Assembly (NCBI GenBank): GCA_018828825.1 | Contig: JAHJUV010000014.1 | Coordinates: 1-5,355 of the forward strand | Length of the DNA: 5,355 nucleotides | From: Planctomycetota bacterium | GTDB taxonomy: Bacteria; Planctomycetota; Phycisphaerae; Sedimentisphaerales; UBA12454 | Direction of reading: 5' to 3' | Shown: piece by piece, positions 1-5,072 of the stretch | Position numbering within the stretch: the first letter of the stretch is position 1 | Layout: each line of letters begins with the position of its first letter | The notes under the pieces: generated by a model | Databases searched by the model: none | Told to the model about the DNA's origin: nothing | What the model saw: only the letters and a program-made list of their open reading frames with translations | Program-made: the position numbers and the translations under genes

Positions 1-326
1 AGGATATTTTCAATCGCCGCGGCGGCATCGACAGCGGCATTTTTCTTAATTTCCGTATCGACAAGCACAACGATATAAGCTGTCGGTCTTTGATTTGGAG
101 AGGGATTTCTTTTGGGCTTTACATGCCCTGCCCAGGCGAGAGTTTCAAAGAGTTTTTCACAGATTTGCGGCTCATCTACAATTATATATTCGAGCGATTG
201 GATATTAGCACCGGCAGGTGCGCATCGGGCCGATTCGACTAATTCAATCAGTAAATTCCTGTCGAGCTTTTCCTGACTGAAACGTCTAATGGAACGCCGG
301 GTTTTGATTAAATTGATAATATCCAT
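1..326 (-). CDS. Nitroreductase family protein, N-terminal part (gene runs off the left edge)
   Basis: The first 108 codons are present; the rest lies beyond base 1. The family comprises FMN-dependent oxidoreductases, usually homodimers in the cytoplasm, that pass electrons from NAD(P)H to nitro compounds, quinones or other acceptors. Seen in the sequence: the family's opening motif RRSIRRF at residues 10-16, whose arginines normally contact the FMN phosphate, and the second FMN-loop motif APAGANIQ at residues 36-43. A helix-strand pattern then leads into a YIVVLVD strand near residues 86-92. The start at 326 is preceded by a G-rich stretch (GGGGG) that can serve as a weak ribosome binding site, and by an in-frame stop. 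A candidate promoter lies at 366-394. The substrate cannot be told from this half. Family assignment is firm; the exact subfamily is not. Confidence 0.9.
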   Translation of the reverse strand, partial: MDIINLIKTRRSIRRFSQEKLDRNLLIELVESARCAPAGANIQSLEYIIVDEPQICEKLFETLAWAGHVKPKRNPSPNQRPTAYIVVLVDTEIKKNAAVDAAAAIENI

Positions 327-353
327 CTAAACCCCCAATAGGACATCGTTCAT
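327..353 (-). other. Eight-codon mini-ORF abutting the nitroreductase start
   Basis: ATG at 353 opens the peptide MNDVLLGV and ends in TAG at 327-329, directly touching the nitroreductase ATG and in the same frame. An AGGA lies a few bases upstream of this ATG, which is at least as good as the ribosome site of the main gene. It could be a leader peptide coupled to the nitroreductase, the relic of a longer N-terminus cut by a stop codon, or chance. The length is too short for codon statistics. Confidence 0.2.
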
Positions 354-365
354 TTCTTTTCCTGA

Positions 366-394
366 AAAATAACCTATAGATTCAGAATTGTAAA
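366..394 (-). promoter_or_regulatory. Candidate sigma-70-type promoter for the left nitroreductase gene
   Basis: Read on the minus strand, TTTACA (389-394) is separated by 17 bases from TATTTT (366-371). The expected start of transcription would leave a leader of about 30 bases before the nitroreductase ATG. It sits just downstream of the terminator at 414-447, which makes an independent transcription unit plausible. The -10 box matches consensus at only four positions. Confidence 0.45.
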
Positions 395-413
395 CAGATA
401 CCTTGCCCAATAT

Positions 414-447
414 AAAAAAGGCTGCGGATAAGACATCCGCAGCCTTT
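414..447 (-). terminator. Intrinsic terminator of the exported dockerin-like protein gene
   Basis: A 13-bp perfect stem has arms at 417-429 and 435-447, including the GC-rich GGCTGCGGAT/ATCCGCAGCC, and a 5-base loop. On the minus strand it is followed at once by six T (414-419 read in reverse). It begins 22 bases after the stop codon of the gene at 469-1353. On the plus strand only three T follow, and they are inside the stem, so it is mainly a minus-strand terminator. Confidence 0.93.
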
Positions 448-468
448 GGTTCTAAAGCAAAGTTTCAA

Positions 469-1353
469 CTATTCCAGTGGGCCGGCAGTATTTACATCAT
501 CGAGCCATATATCAGCCGTTTGGGCAAAATCAAGATAATTTACCGTGCCATCGCGGTTACCGTCACCTGCCATCAAATACCCGTTGTACTCTTCGCTGGT
601 GAAACTATCCTCACTCAACAGACGGAGTTCTCCGCTGAATAGAAGGTCCGGGCGGTTGTTCACAAACGGATAATCGCAGGGGTCGGCATCAGGATTAAAC
701 GTAATGAGATCGCTTACTTGCTCTACTGACATGTTAGGGTCATCTAACCTCAATACAAGAAATCCCGGCAGATCCGGACTGTTTCCATCAGTGAAATGAT
801 AGGACCTCGTATTAGGATCCCCTCCATCCCCCAGCGGTGTATAGGATGCCGAGCCGCTATCCAGCGCATCCATCCACACCCCAAGATCCGCAAAGATATA
901 AATGCCCCTATTACCAGTTAAGTGACCGTTGGGGTCTCCTAAACTGGGCATCATTATCTCCGACCGAGCATATCTATATGGCATGTAATCAACAAAGTAG
1001 TCGTCGAGCGGTCCCATTATCCAGCGTTTTCGCCAGCAGGACCTGGGGCACGGCCTTGCCACATATTTTCTCCATGTGATATTATAACAAGGATATCCCC
1101 ATTCGTGCCTAACCAGCCAGTCATTGCAATACCAGGGCAAATAACCGCTGAGTGTTCGGCATCGCCATACAGGACGGCGGTAAACTAAAGGCCTGGTAAC
1201 TCTGCGACAATTCCGTGTTCCCCAGACGGTTACCCAACCCCTGCGCCAGGCATGGTATTGCCACCTGGCAGCTTGGGATATTTCTGCAAACACGGCAAGC
1301 AGAACTATCGACAAAACTAAAGCACAAACTATTTTCTTGGTTTTTTTGTTCAT
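469..1353 (-). CDS. Exported protein with Trp/Arg/Cys-rich N-terminal half and C-terminal dockerin-like repeat
   Basis: No family is recognised for the whole protein of 294 residues. A classical signal peptide is visible: KKTKK at the start, a hydrophobic core at about residues 8-24 and a probable signal peptidase site after SQA at 26-28. Residues 30-111 are strongly cationic and aromatic, with 11 Trp, about 17 Arg and six Cys (49, 65, 76, 89, 102, 106), suggesting a disulfide-bonded fold outside the cytoplasm. From about 115 the chain becomes acidic. Residues 264-275 (DGNRDGTVNYLD) fit a calcium-binding EF-hand/dockerin loop with ligands at loop positions 1, 3, 5 and 12, followed by FAQTADIWL. 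Only one repeat is present, whereas true cellulosomal dockerins have two. The ATG at 1353 is preferred because GGAGG sits 7 bases upstream; a GTG at 1380 in the same frame is upstream of that site. It is a single-gene unit ending in a strong terminator. Function unknown; surface or extracellular location is inferred. Confidence 0.85.
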   Translation of the reverse strand: MNKKTKKIVCALVLSIVLLAVFAEISQAARWQYHAWRRGWVTVWGTRNCRRVTRPLVYRRPVWRCRTLSGYLPWYCNDWLVRHEWGYPCYNITWRKYVARPCPRSCWRKRWIMGPLDDYFVDYMPYRYARSEIMMPSLGDPNGHLTGNRGIYIFADLGVWMDALDSGSASYTPLGDGGDPNTRSYHFTDGNSPDLPGFLVLRLDDPNMSVEQVSDLITFNPDADPCDYPFVNNRPDLLFSGELRLLSEDSFTSEEYNGYLMAGDGNRDGTVNYLDFAQTADIWLDDVNTAGPLE

Positions 1354-1360
1354 TCTTTGT

Positions 1361-1365
1361 CCTCC
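1361..1365 (-). promoter_or_regulatory. Ribosome binding site that fixes the start at 1353
   Basis: GGAGG on the minus strand lies 7 bases before the ATG at 1353. It falls inside the longer reading frame that opens with GTG at 1380, so it decides for the shorter start, which also gives a normal signal peptide. Confidence 0.85.
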
Positions 1366-1383
1366 ATAATTTTGTTTCACTTA

Positions 1384-1506
1384 TTACAAGTTAATAGATA
1401 GAAAGCACGATTTATATTTACTGACAGGCATATAACCTGCCCAGTCTACAAATATCAGAACCTGCTTGATAAACTTCGGTTGGATACTCTTCGCTCTTGG
1501 CGGCAT
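1384..1506 (-). other. Unsupported 40-codon reading frame in the leader of the exported-protein gene
   Basis: An ATG at 1506 opens a 40-residue frame (starting MPPRAKSIQP, ending FLSINL) that stops 30 bases before the downstream ATG. It is lysine-rich with a short hydrophobic stretch. No Shine-Dalgarno sequence is visible in front of it and no homologue is recognised. It may be a degenerate remnant, a leader peptide, or chance in a leader of more than 200 bases. Confidence 0.12.
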
Positions 1507-1566
1507 ATTAAAATTGATGAAGCACACCTCTTGGCAAACGTCTCATACTCTCACAGTCTGTGCCAC

Positions 1567-1608
1567 CCTATACTTTACAGATTGTTACCTGTCATGGTGT
1601 GATGTCAA
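1567..1608 (-). promoter_or_regulatory. Candidate promoter(s) for the exported-protein gene
   Basis: On the minus strand a consensus TTGACA (1603-1608) is followed after 16 bases by AACAAT (1581-1586). An overlapping alternative is ATGACA (1590-1595) with TATAGG (1567-1572) at 17 bases. Either would give a leader of roughly 200 bases or more before the ATG at 1353. The perfect -35 box is the best support; the -10 boxes are mediocre. Confidence 0.45.
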
Positions 1609-1652
1609 GAGAAAAAATGGTTTGGTCGAAAAATCATAAATATCAGACTTAT

Positions 1653-1680
1653 GCCTGTTAAACAATTTGTTAAAATAGGC
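1653..1680. repeat. Short imperfect inverted repeat
   Basis: GCCTGTT (1653-1659) can pair with AATAGGC (1674-1680), one pair being G-T, around an AT-rich centre containing AACAA-T-TTGTT. It lies between the exported-protein promoter and the tRNA-Val terminator. No function can be assigned; an operator or a simple structural feature are both possible. Confidence 0.3.
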
Positions 1681-1722
1681 AAAATAAATTAAGTGGTTTA
1701 ATCCTATAATTGCTAAAACAAT

Positions 1723-1757
1723 AAAACCTTATCGTCAACTATTGACAACAAGGTTTT
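1723..1757 (-). terminator. Intrinsic terminator after tRNA-Val
   Basis: A 16-bp stem (arms 1723-1738 and 1742-1757, with two G-T pairs when transcribed) closes on a 3-base loop. On the minus strand it is followed by ATTGTTTT, a moderate T tract. It starts five bases past the 3' end of tRNA-Val. It would also stop any transcript reading through from the 2-oxoacid oxidoreductase operon. Confidence 0.8.
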
Positions 1758-1762
1758 AAAAA

Positions 1763-1836
1763 TGGGCAGTATAGGACTCGAACCTACGACATCCTGCTTG
1801 TAAGGCAGGCGCTCTAGCCAACTGAGCTAACCGCCC
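1763..1836 (-). tRNA. tRNA-Val (anticodon UAC)
   Basis: A complete 74-base cloverleaf: acceptor GGGCGGT/ACTGCCC with one G-T pair, D stem GCTC/GAGC, anticodon stem CCTGC/GCAGG with loop CTTACAA (anticodon TAC, reads GUA), T loop TTCGAGT and discriminator A. No CCA is encoded, so it must be added after transcription. It has its own promoter just upstream (1847-1875) and a terminator just downstream. Confidence 0.96.
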
Positions 1837-1846
1837 GGAAACATTT

Positions 1847-1875
1847 AATTTATGATTCATAGAACAATTTGTCAA
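1847..1875 (-). promoter_or_regulatory. Promoter of tRNA-Val
   Basis: On the minus strand a perfect TTGACA (1870-1875) is followed after 17 bases by TAAATT (1847-1852). The -10 box ends 10 bases before the first base of the tRNA, so the primary transcript should have only a very short 5' leader. Confidence 0.7.
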
Positions 1876-1903
1876 GAATAAACACCTCTGACTTATCCCC
1901 AGT

Positions 1904-1919
1904 TTTGAAATGTTTCAAA
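1904..1919. repeat. 16-bp perfect palindrome TTTGAAA-TG-TTTCAAA
   Basis: It lies between the stop of the gamma subunit gene (1981) and the tRNA-Val promoter. It has no T tract and too small a loop for a terminator, so if it is functional an operator for a dimeric regulator is more likely. The rest of 1837-1980 shows no gene and no convincing operon terminator. Confidence 0.35.
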
Positions 1920-1980
1920 TAAATCAGTCGCCCGGCCCTTCTGCAAACTGCGCTATTTTTAGCAGATTAACAAACCTTAA

Positions 1981-2529
1981 TCAAGCTATCATATCGTAGC
2001 CTGCTTTGAAAGCGCTCTCGTTGATGTAATACAGACCTTTTTTCCCCTTATAAAATGCGCGTTTCATCCCATTGGTAACGGATTGCGGCTCCAGAATTCC
2101 AGTTTTTTTTATCATTGCCCCGAGCATTACTATGTTGGCGACCTTGATATTGCCCATTCTTATCGCAAAATTTGTCGCGTCAACTTTAACGATATCATGT
2201 TTGCTTTTCGGAGCCTTGTCCATATCTATCATCGATGAATTTATAATCACCGGCGAGCCGGGCAGAATGGTGTCTATATATTTTATGAACGACGGTGCGT
2301 TCATTATTATCGCAAGGTTTGGCCTTTCGATGATAGGCGAATCGATTTCGTAGTCGGAAATGGATATAAGGGCCTTTGCGGTTCCGCCTCGCACTTCCGC
2401 CCCGTATGACGCCATAGCACAGACGTTTTTGCCGGCGTCGATACAGGAGTACGCAAGCACATTGCCGACAAGAATCACGCCCTGGCCGCCAAATCCCGCT
2501 ATTAATATGTTTATTTCCTTATCGGACAT
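1981..2529 (-). CDS. 2-oxoacid:ferredoxin oxidoreductase, gamma subunit
   Basis: This 182-residue protein is the gamma chain of a multi-subunit 2-oxoacid:ferredoxin oxidoreductase, a cytoplasmic enzyme making acyl-CoA, CO2 and reduced ferredoxin; gamma contributes to CoA handling and subunit packing. Family hallmarks are all present: the glycine-rich GFGGQG at 12-17, SYGAEVRGG at 41-49, the NAPS turn at 77-80 and NIVMLGA at 132-138. The length is normal for a stand-alone gamma subunit. It is the last gene of the operon; its ATG is two bases after the stop of the beta gene, implying translational coupling. No strong Shine-Dalgarno sequence is seen, only GGA some bases upstream. Its substrate class is taken from the alpha subunit, not from this chain. 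Confidence 0.93.
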   Translation of the reverse strand: MSDKEINILIAGFGGQGVILVGNVLAYSCIDAGKNVCAMASYGAEVRGGTAKALISISDYEIDSPIIERPNLAIIMNAPSFIKYIDTILPGSPVIINSSMIDMDKAPKSKHDIVKVDATNFAIRMGNIKVANIVMLGAMIKKTGILEPQSVTNGMKRAFYKGKKGLYYINESAFKAGYDMIA

Positions 2530-2531
2530 CT

Positions 2532-3269
2532 TTATTCCGTGTCCTTATACACTCCGAGCGGAAAATAGTTAAGCATTTGCTCTTCGATAAATTGAACAGC
2601 CTCAATCGGCGGAACTTTCCAGCCGACCGGACACATCGAGAGTACCTCGACCATCGAAAAACCTATGCCGTTGAGCTGGTTTTGGAAAACTTTTCTTATC
2701 GCCGCCTTTGTTTTGTTTATATTCCTTACGGAATTTATGCTCGTCCTTTCGAGATACTTGGTCTCTTCAAGCGTCGCCAACAGTTCGCATACTCTTATCG
2801 GTTTGCCCATCCCTTTGACCGTCCTGCCGGACGGACTGGTAGTGGTTTTCTGTCCGATTAGTGTCGTCGGCGCCATCTGTCCGCCGGTCATTCCATAGGT
2901 AGCATTATTGACAAATATGACCGACATGTTTTCGCCGCGGTTTGCCGCGTGTATTATCTCAGCCATGCCGATAGCCGCTAAATCTCCGTCTCCCTGGTAA
3001 ATCAGAACAAATTTATCCGGATGCACCCGTTTTATAGCCGTTCCGACCGCCGGCGCCCTGCCGTGGGCACATTCGACAACATCGCAGAAAATATAATCGT
3101 AGAGCACAACAGCACATCCGACCGGAGCGGTAAGAATCATTCTTTCTCTTATACCCAGTTCGTCGACAACTTCGCCGATGAGCCGCAGTATGATCCCATG
3201 TCCGCATCCCGGACAGTATTTCGTCGAGTCCGTCGTAATGGATTTAGGCTGTGTTTTTATGATATTCAT
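2532..3269 (-). CDS. 2-oxoacid:ferredoxin oxidoreductase, TPP-binding beta subunit
   Basis: This 245-residue catalytic subunit binds thiamine pyrophosphate and, in the family, a [4Fe-4S] cluster that carries electrons toward ferredoxin. Visible: CPGCGHG at 19-25, the TPP/Mg signature GDGD at 93-96 followed by NNATYGMTGGQ at 121-131, and CPVGW at 213-217. The cysteines 19, 22, 52 and 213 have the spacing expected for the cluster ligands of the short-beta type. The length is normal. The start at 3269 is supported by AAGG six bases upstream. That ribosome site and the AT of the start codon lie inside one arm of the inverted repeat at 3268-3378, so translation may depend on the opening of a hairpin. 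It touches the gamma gene on its downstream side. Confidence 0.95.
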   Translation of the reverse strand: MNIIKTQPKSITTDSTKYCPGCGHGIILRLIGEVVDELGIRERMILTAPVGCAVVLYDYIFCDVVECAHGRAPAVGTAIKRVHPDKFVLIYQGDGDLAAIGMAEIIHAANRGENMSVIFVNNATYGMTGGQMAPTTLIGQKTTTSPSGRTVKGMGKPIRVCELLATLEETKYLERTSINSVRNINKTKAAIRKVFQNQLNGIGFSMVEVLSMCPVGWKVPPIEAVQFIEEQMLNYFPLGVYKDTE

Positions 3270-3378
3270 CCCGCACCTTCTCTATATTTAGTCCTCTTTA
3301 AGACTTTAATAATTGTATTATCATTCCATCTTTTAGGAAGAGATATATGAAAAACTGAATATTTAGAAGGTGCGGGAT
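3268..3378 (-). promoter_or_regulatory. Hairpin filling the alpha-beta gap and covering the beta ribosome binding site
   Basis: The gap holds a perfect 14-bp inverted repeat, ATCCCGCACCTTCT (3365-3378 read on the minus strand) and its complement (3268-3281), with 83 bases between. Pairing extends imperfectly inward to about 24 bp with three mismatches. The 5' arm begins directly after the alpha stop codon; the 3' arm contains the beta Shine-Dalgarno AAGG and the first two bases of its start codon. The inner part has further weak complementarity (TAATA/TATTA around a small loop). In mRNA the hairpin would mask beta initiation until a ribosome ending alpha disturbs it. A small inserted palindromic element is the alternative. 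The repeat is certain; the role is inference. Confidence 0.6.
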
Positions 3379-4485
3379 TCATTTATTGATTATCTCACTG
3401 ATTTTTTCGTAAACTCCATCAGGCGTGGGGTTCCATCCGCCGCCCATACCGTAAAAAAGAATATCCTTTTTTGGCACAACGTCCATAAGCGAAAGCTGCA
3501 CATCTTCGAGCATCTGGCCCATACTCATTTCGATAACGAGGAATTTAACGTCTTTATTTTTCTTCGCTATTTCAACAAGTTCGACATCAGGCCACGGCCA
3601 AAGCGTTTTGAGCCTGAACAAACCAACCTTTACGCCATTGGTATTATGTTTCTTAATCGCGGATTTGGCGATTCGGCTGGTAGCGCCATAAGCTATAACG
3701 ATAATATCCGCATCATCGCAATTGTATGTTTCAGACCAGCGGAGTTCTGAGTGAATCTTTTTGTATCTTTCTTCCAGTTTCCTGTTGTGCATCTCCAAAC
3801 CGTTGGCCGGATTCAGATACAGCGTTCTGACGACATTCGGTTTTCTGCCCGCACAGCCGGTAAGCGCCCAGGTTTTAGGCGGAAGTTTTTCAAACATCGG
3901 CTTATAAGGATGCATATCGAACGGTTCGACAAGCTGGCCGATAATGCCGTCGCTCTGGATAATCACCGGCACTCTGTAGAAATCGGCAAGGTCAAACGCA
4001 TTCATAACCATATCGTAGCATTCCTGTACGGAATTCGGCGCAAGTACGATACATCGATAATCGCCGTGTCCGCCGCCCCGGGTGGACTGGAAATAATCCG
4101 CCTGTGCCGCCTCAATATTTCCGAGTCCCGGACCGCCTCGAACAACATTGATGATTACGCACGGCAGTTCGCCGCCTGCGATGTAGCTTATACCCTCCTG
4201 TTTAAGGCTGATTCCCGGCGAAGATGATGAAGTCATAACTCTCGCCCCTGCCGCCGAGGCGCCGAACACCATATTTATCGCTGCGACTTCGCTTTCAGCC
4301 TGGAGAAAAATCAGATTTTCCTGTTCCATTCTTTTGGCAAGGTACTCAGGCGTTTCAGTCTGCGGGGTTATTGGGTATGCAAAATAACAGAGGCATCCTG
4401 CCTTGATGGCGGCTTCGCCGACGGCTTCATTGCCCTTCATCAATACTCTTTTGGTATCCGAACCTGTATCGTTATTTTCAGCCAT
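3379..4485 (-). CDS. vorB: 2-oxoacid:ferredoxin oxidoreductase, alpha subunit (VorB type, 2-oxoisovalerate-like)
   Basis: This 368-residue alpha subunit holds the pyrimidine-binding domain of TPP and shapes the 2-oxoacid pocket. Seen: YPITPQTE at 37-44, LQAESEVAAINM at 61-72, SSSSPGISLKQEGISY at 86-101, RGGPGLGN at 116-123, GGGHGDYR at 137-144, and the C-terminal GGGWNPTP at 348-355. These versions of the motifs are those of VorB (3-methyl-2-oxobutanoate:ferredoxin oxidoreductase), not of the 2-oxoglutarate enzyme, whose matching segments differ (for example an EDE rather than AESE pattern, and no GGGHGDYR). The product would oxidise branched-chain 2-oxoacids to acyl-CoA, reversibly in some anaerobes. 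Translation starts six bases after the ferredoxin-subunit stop, with only a weak ribosome site. The first 12 or so residues (MAENNDTGSDTK) extend beyond the usual family start. Substrate specificity is inferred from motif similarity. Confidence 0.94.
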   Translation of the reverse strand: MAENNDTGSDTKRVLMKGNEAVGEAAIKAGCLCYFAYPITPQTETPEYLAKRMEQENLIFLQAESEVAAINMVFGASAAGARVMTSSSSPGISLKQEGISYIAGGELPCVIINVVRGGPGLGNIEAAQADYFQSTRGGGHGDYRCIVLAPNSVQECYDMVMNAFDLADFYRVPVIIQSDGIIGQLVEPFDMHPYKPMFEKLPPKTWALTGCAGRKPNVVRTLYLNPANGLEMHNRKLEERYKKIHSELRWSETYNCDDADIIVIAYGATSRIAKSAIKKHNTNGVKVGLFRLKTLWPWPDVELVEIAKKNKDVKFLVIEMSMGQMLEDVQLSLMDVVPKKDILFYGMGGGWNPTPDGVYEKISEIINK

Positions 4486-4491
4486 TTAAGT

Positions 4492-4713
4492 TTATCTTGC
4501 AGACCCTGTGGTCTCAATCAGGGTAAAGCAGCAGTCGGGACAGATTATATAACAGGCCCCGCAGCCGTTGCACTTCTCGAAATTTATTTCGATGTAATTA
4601 TAGCCTTTTTTATTGCTTGTGCCGCTCCTGTGTATCGCCCCTGTCGGACAAACGCCGATACATAAATCGCAACCCTTACATTTCTCAAGATTTACCTGTG
4701 CCTTCTTAGCCAT
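4492..4713 (-). CDS. 2-oxoacid:ferredoxin oxidoreductase, delta (2x[4Fe-4S] ferredoxin) subunit
   Basis: This 73-residue ferredoxin-like chain carries two clusters and relays electrons from the TPP site of the enzyme to free ferredoxin. Both motifs are complete: CKGCDLCIGVCP (cysteines 12, 15, 18, 22) and CNGCGACYIICP (48, 51, 54, 58); two further cysteines at 61-62 follow the second motif. The start at 4713 is chosen because AAGGTG lies 9 bases upstream and the protein then begins MAKKAQVNL; a longer frame opening with TTG at 4755 runs through non-coding-looking sequence and the leader palindrome. It is the first gene of the operon, six bases before vorB. The leader of 96 bases upstream holds a palindromic region. 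Confidence 0.93.
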   Translation of the reverse strand: MAKKAQVNLEKCKGCDLCIGVCPTGAIHRSGTSNKKGYNYIEINFEKCNGCGACYIICPDCCFTLIETTGSAR

Positions 4714-4722
4714 ATACAAAAT

Positions 4723-4728
4723 CACCTT
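4723..4728 (-). promoter_or_regulatory. Ribosome binding site of the ferredoxin subunit
   Basis: AAGGTG on the minus strand lies 9 bases before the ATG at 4713 and decides for the 73-residue product over the longer TTG-initiated frame. Confidence 0.7.
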
Positions 4729-4741
4729 ACCACAACATAGA

Positions 4742-4799
4742 CCTGTTTGCAACAAAACTTAACATCTTGTTAATAAAAAAGTTATATTGCAAAAACAGG
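4742..4799 (-). promoter_or_regulatory. Nested palindromes in the leader of the oxidoreductase operon, with candidate -10 box
   Basis: CCTGTTTGCAA (4742-4752) faces TTGCAAAAACAGG (4787-4799), complementary apart from a two-base bulge. Inside it is a perfect TTAACA-TCT-TGTTAA (4759-4773). A minus-strand TATAAC (4781-4786) matches the -10 consensus at five positions, but no good -35 box stands at the right distance. It could be an operator and promoter, a leader hairpin, or the end of the GIY-YIG transcript (stop at 4810). It lacks a terminator-like T tract directly after the stem. Confidence 0.4.
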
Positions 4800-4809
4800 A
4801 AATGAATCT

Positions 4810-5055
4810 TCACAATCGCTTTTTGGCAAATGCCCGGCCGGATTGACTTTTTAAATATCGCTCAAATTTGAGTGCCTTTCCACGATTCGTAAAAGCAATA
4901 GCTGTTTTTATCTTCCATGGAATATATTTAGAAGTATATTTACATCTGCCGAGGTTATGATATTTAAGGCGATCATTTAAGTTTTCAGTGTGTCCGGAAT
5001 AATATTTATTAGGATAATTTATAGATTGAAGAATATAAACATAATAAAATACCAT
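4810..5055 (-). CDS. Small single-domain GIY-YIG nuclease (YhbQ/UPF0213-like)
   Basis: At 81 residues the protein is one GIY-YIG domain with nothing attached. Seen: YYVYIL at 4-9 (the GIY strand), KYYSGHT at 17-23 (the YIG strand, with the conserved glycine at 21), NLNDRLKYHN at 25-34 with the catalytic arginine at 29, and KFERYLKS at 63-70 with the metal-binding glutamate at 65. The chain ends SGRAFAKKRL, a tail typical of this subfamily. All catalytic positions are intact, so it should be an active DNA endonuclease; the biological target of the family is unclear. The ORF is clearly AT-rich: two full 60-base lines inside it count 25-27% G+C against 45-53% in two lines of vorB, which suggests a different origin. 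It follows tRNA-Ala after a 125-base repeat-rich spacer. No clear ribosome site is seen, but the start matches the family's usual N-terminus. Confidence 0.9.
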   Translation of the reverse strand: MVFYYVYILQSINYPNKYYSGHTENLNDRLKYHNLGRCKYTSKYIPWKIKTAIAFTNRGKALKFERYLKSQSGRAFAKKRL

Positions 5056-5072
5056 AGTTAATGGCCTGCCGA

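Larger units (their letters stand above)
1381..1722. other. Non-coding stretch between the exported-protein gene and tRNA-Val
   Basis: No gene of convincing quality is present on either strand. The stretch holds candidate minus-strand promoters (1567-1608), a short palindrome CACAG-T-CTGTG at 1552-1562, two direct copies of CTCTTGGC at 1494-1501 and 1528-1535, and a modest hairpin at 1653-1680. The part at 1620-1722 is strongly AT-rich. I recognise no known riboswitch. Confidence 0.6.

Noticed and set aside
837..1079. Plus-strand 80-codon frame opposite the exported-protein gene
   Set aside because: It is antisense to the better-supported minus-strand gene with a signal peptide, ribosome site and terminator; no recognisable motif.
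1354..1380. A GTG start nine codons upstream for the exported protein
   Set aside because: The GGAGG ribosome site lies inside this extension, 7 bases before the ATG at 1353, and the shorter protein has a cleaner signal peptide.
1494..1535. Two CTCTTGGC copies as the start of a repeat array or CRISPR
   Set aside because: Only two 8-base copies are present, with no regular spacing or further units.
3370..4227. Long plus-strand open frames opposite vorB (3370-3750 and 3751-4227)
   Set aside because: They are antisense to a gene with unmistakable family motifs, have no ribosome sites of note, and give low-complexity basic peptides typical of shadow frames.
1981..4713. The operon as 2-oxoglutarate:ferredoxin oxidoreductase (korDABC)
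   Set aside because: The alpha subunit has the VorB-type motifs (AESEVAAINM, SSSSPGISLKQEGISY, GGGHGDYR), which differ from the 2-oxoglutarate class; pyruvate enzymes of this layout also have different alpha motifs. Substrate remains unproven.
4714..4755. A TTG start 14 codons upstream for the ferredoxin subunit
   Set aside because: The extension (MLQTGLCCGK...) is unlike family N-termini, overlaps the leader palindrome and ignores the AAGGTG site before 4713.
4759..4773. TTAACA-TCT-TGTTAA as a Rex redox-regulator site
   Set aside because: The half-sites are in the opposite order to the Rex pattern (TTGTTAA then TTAACAA) and the spacing differs, so no named regulator can be assigned.
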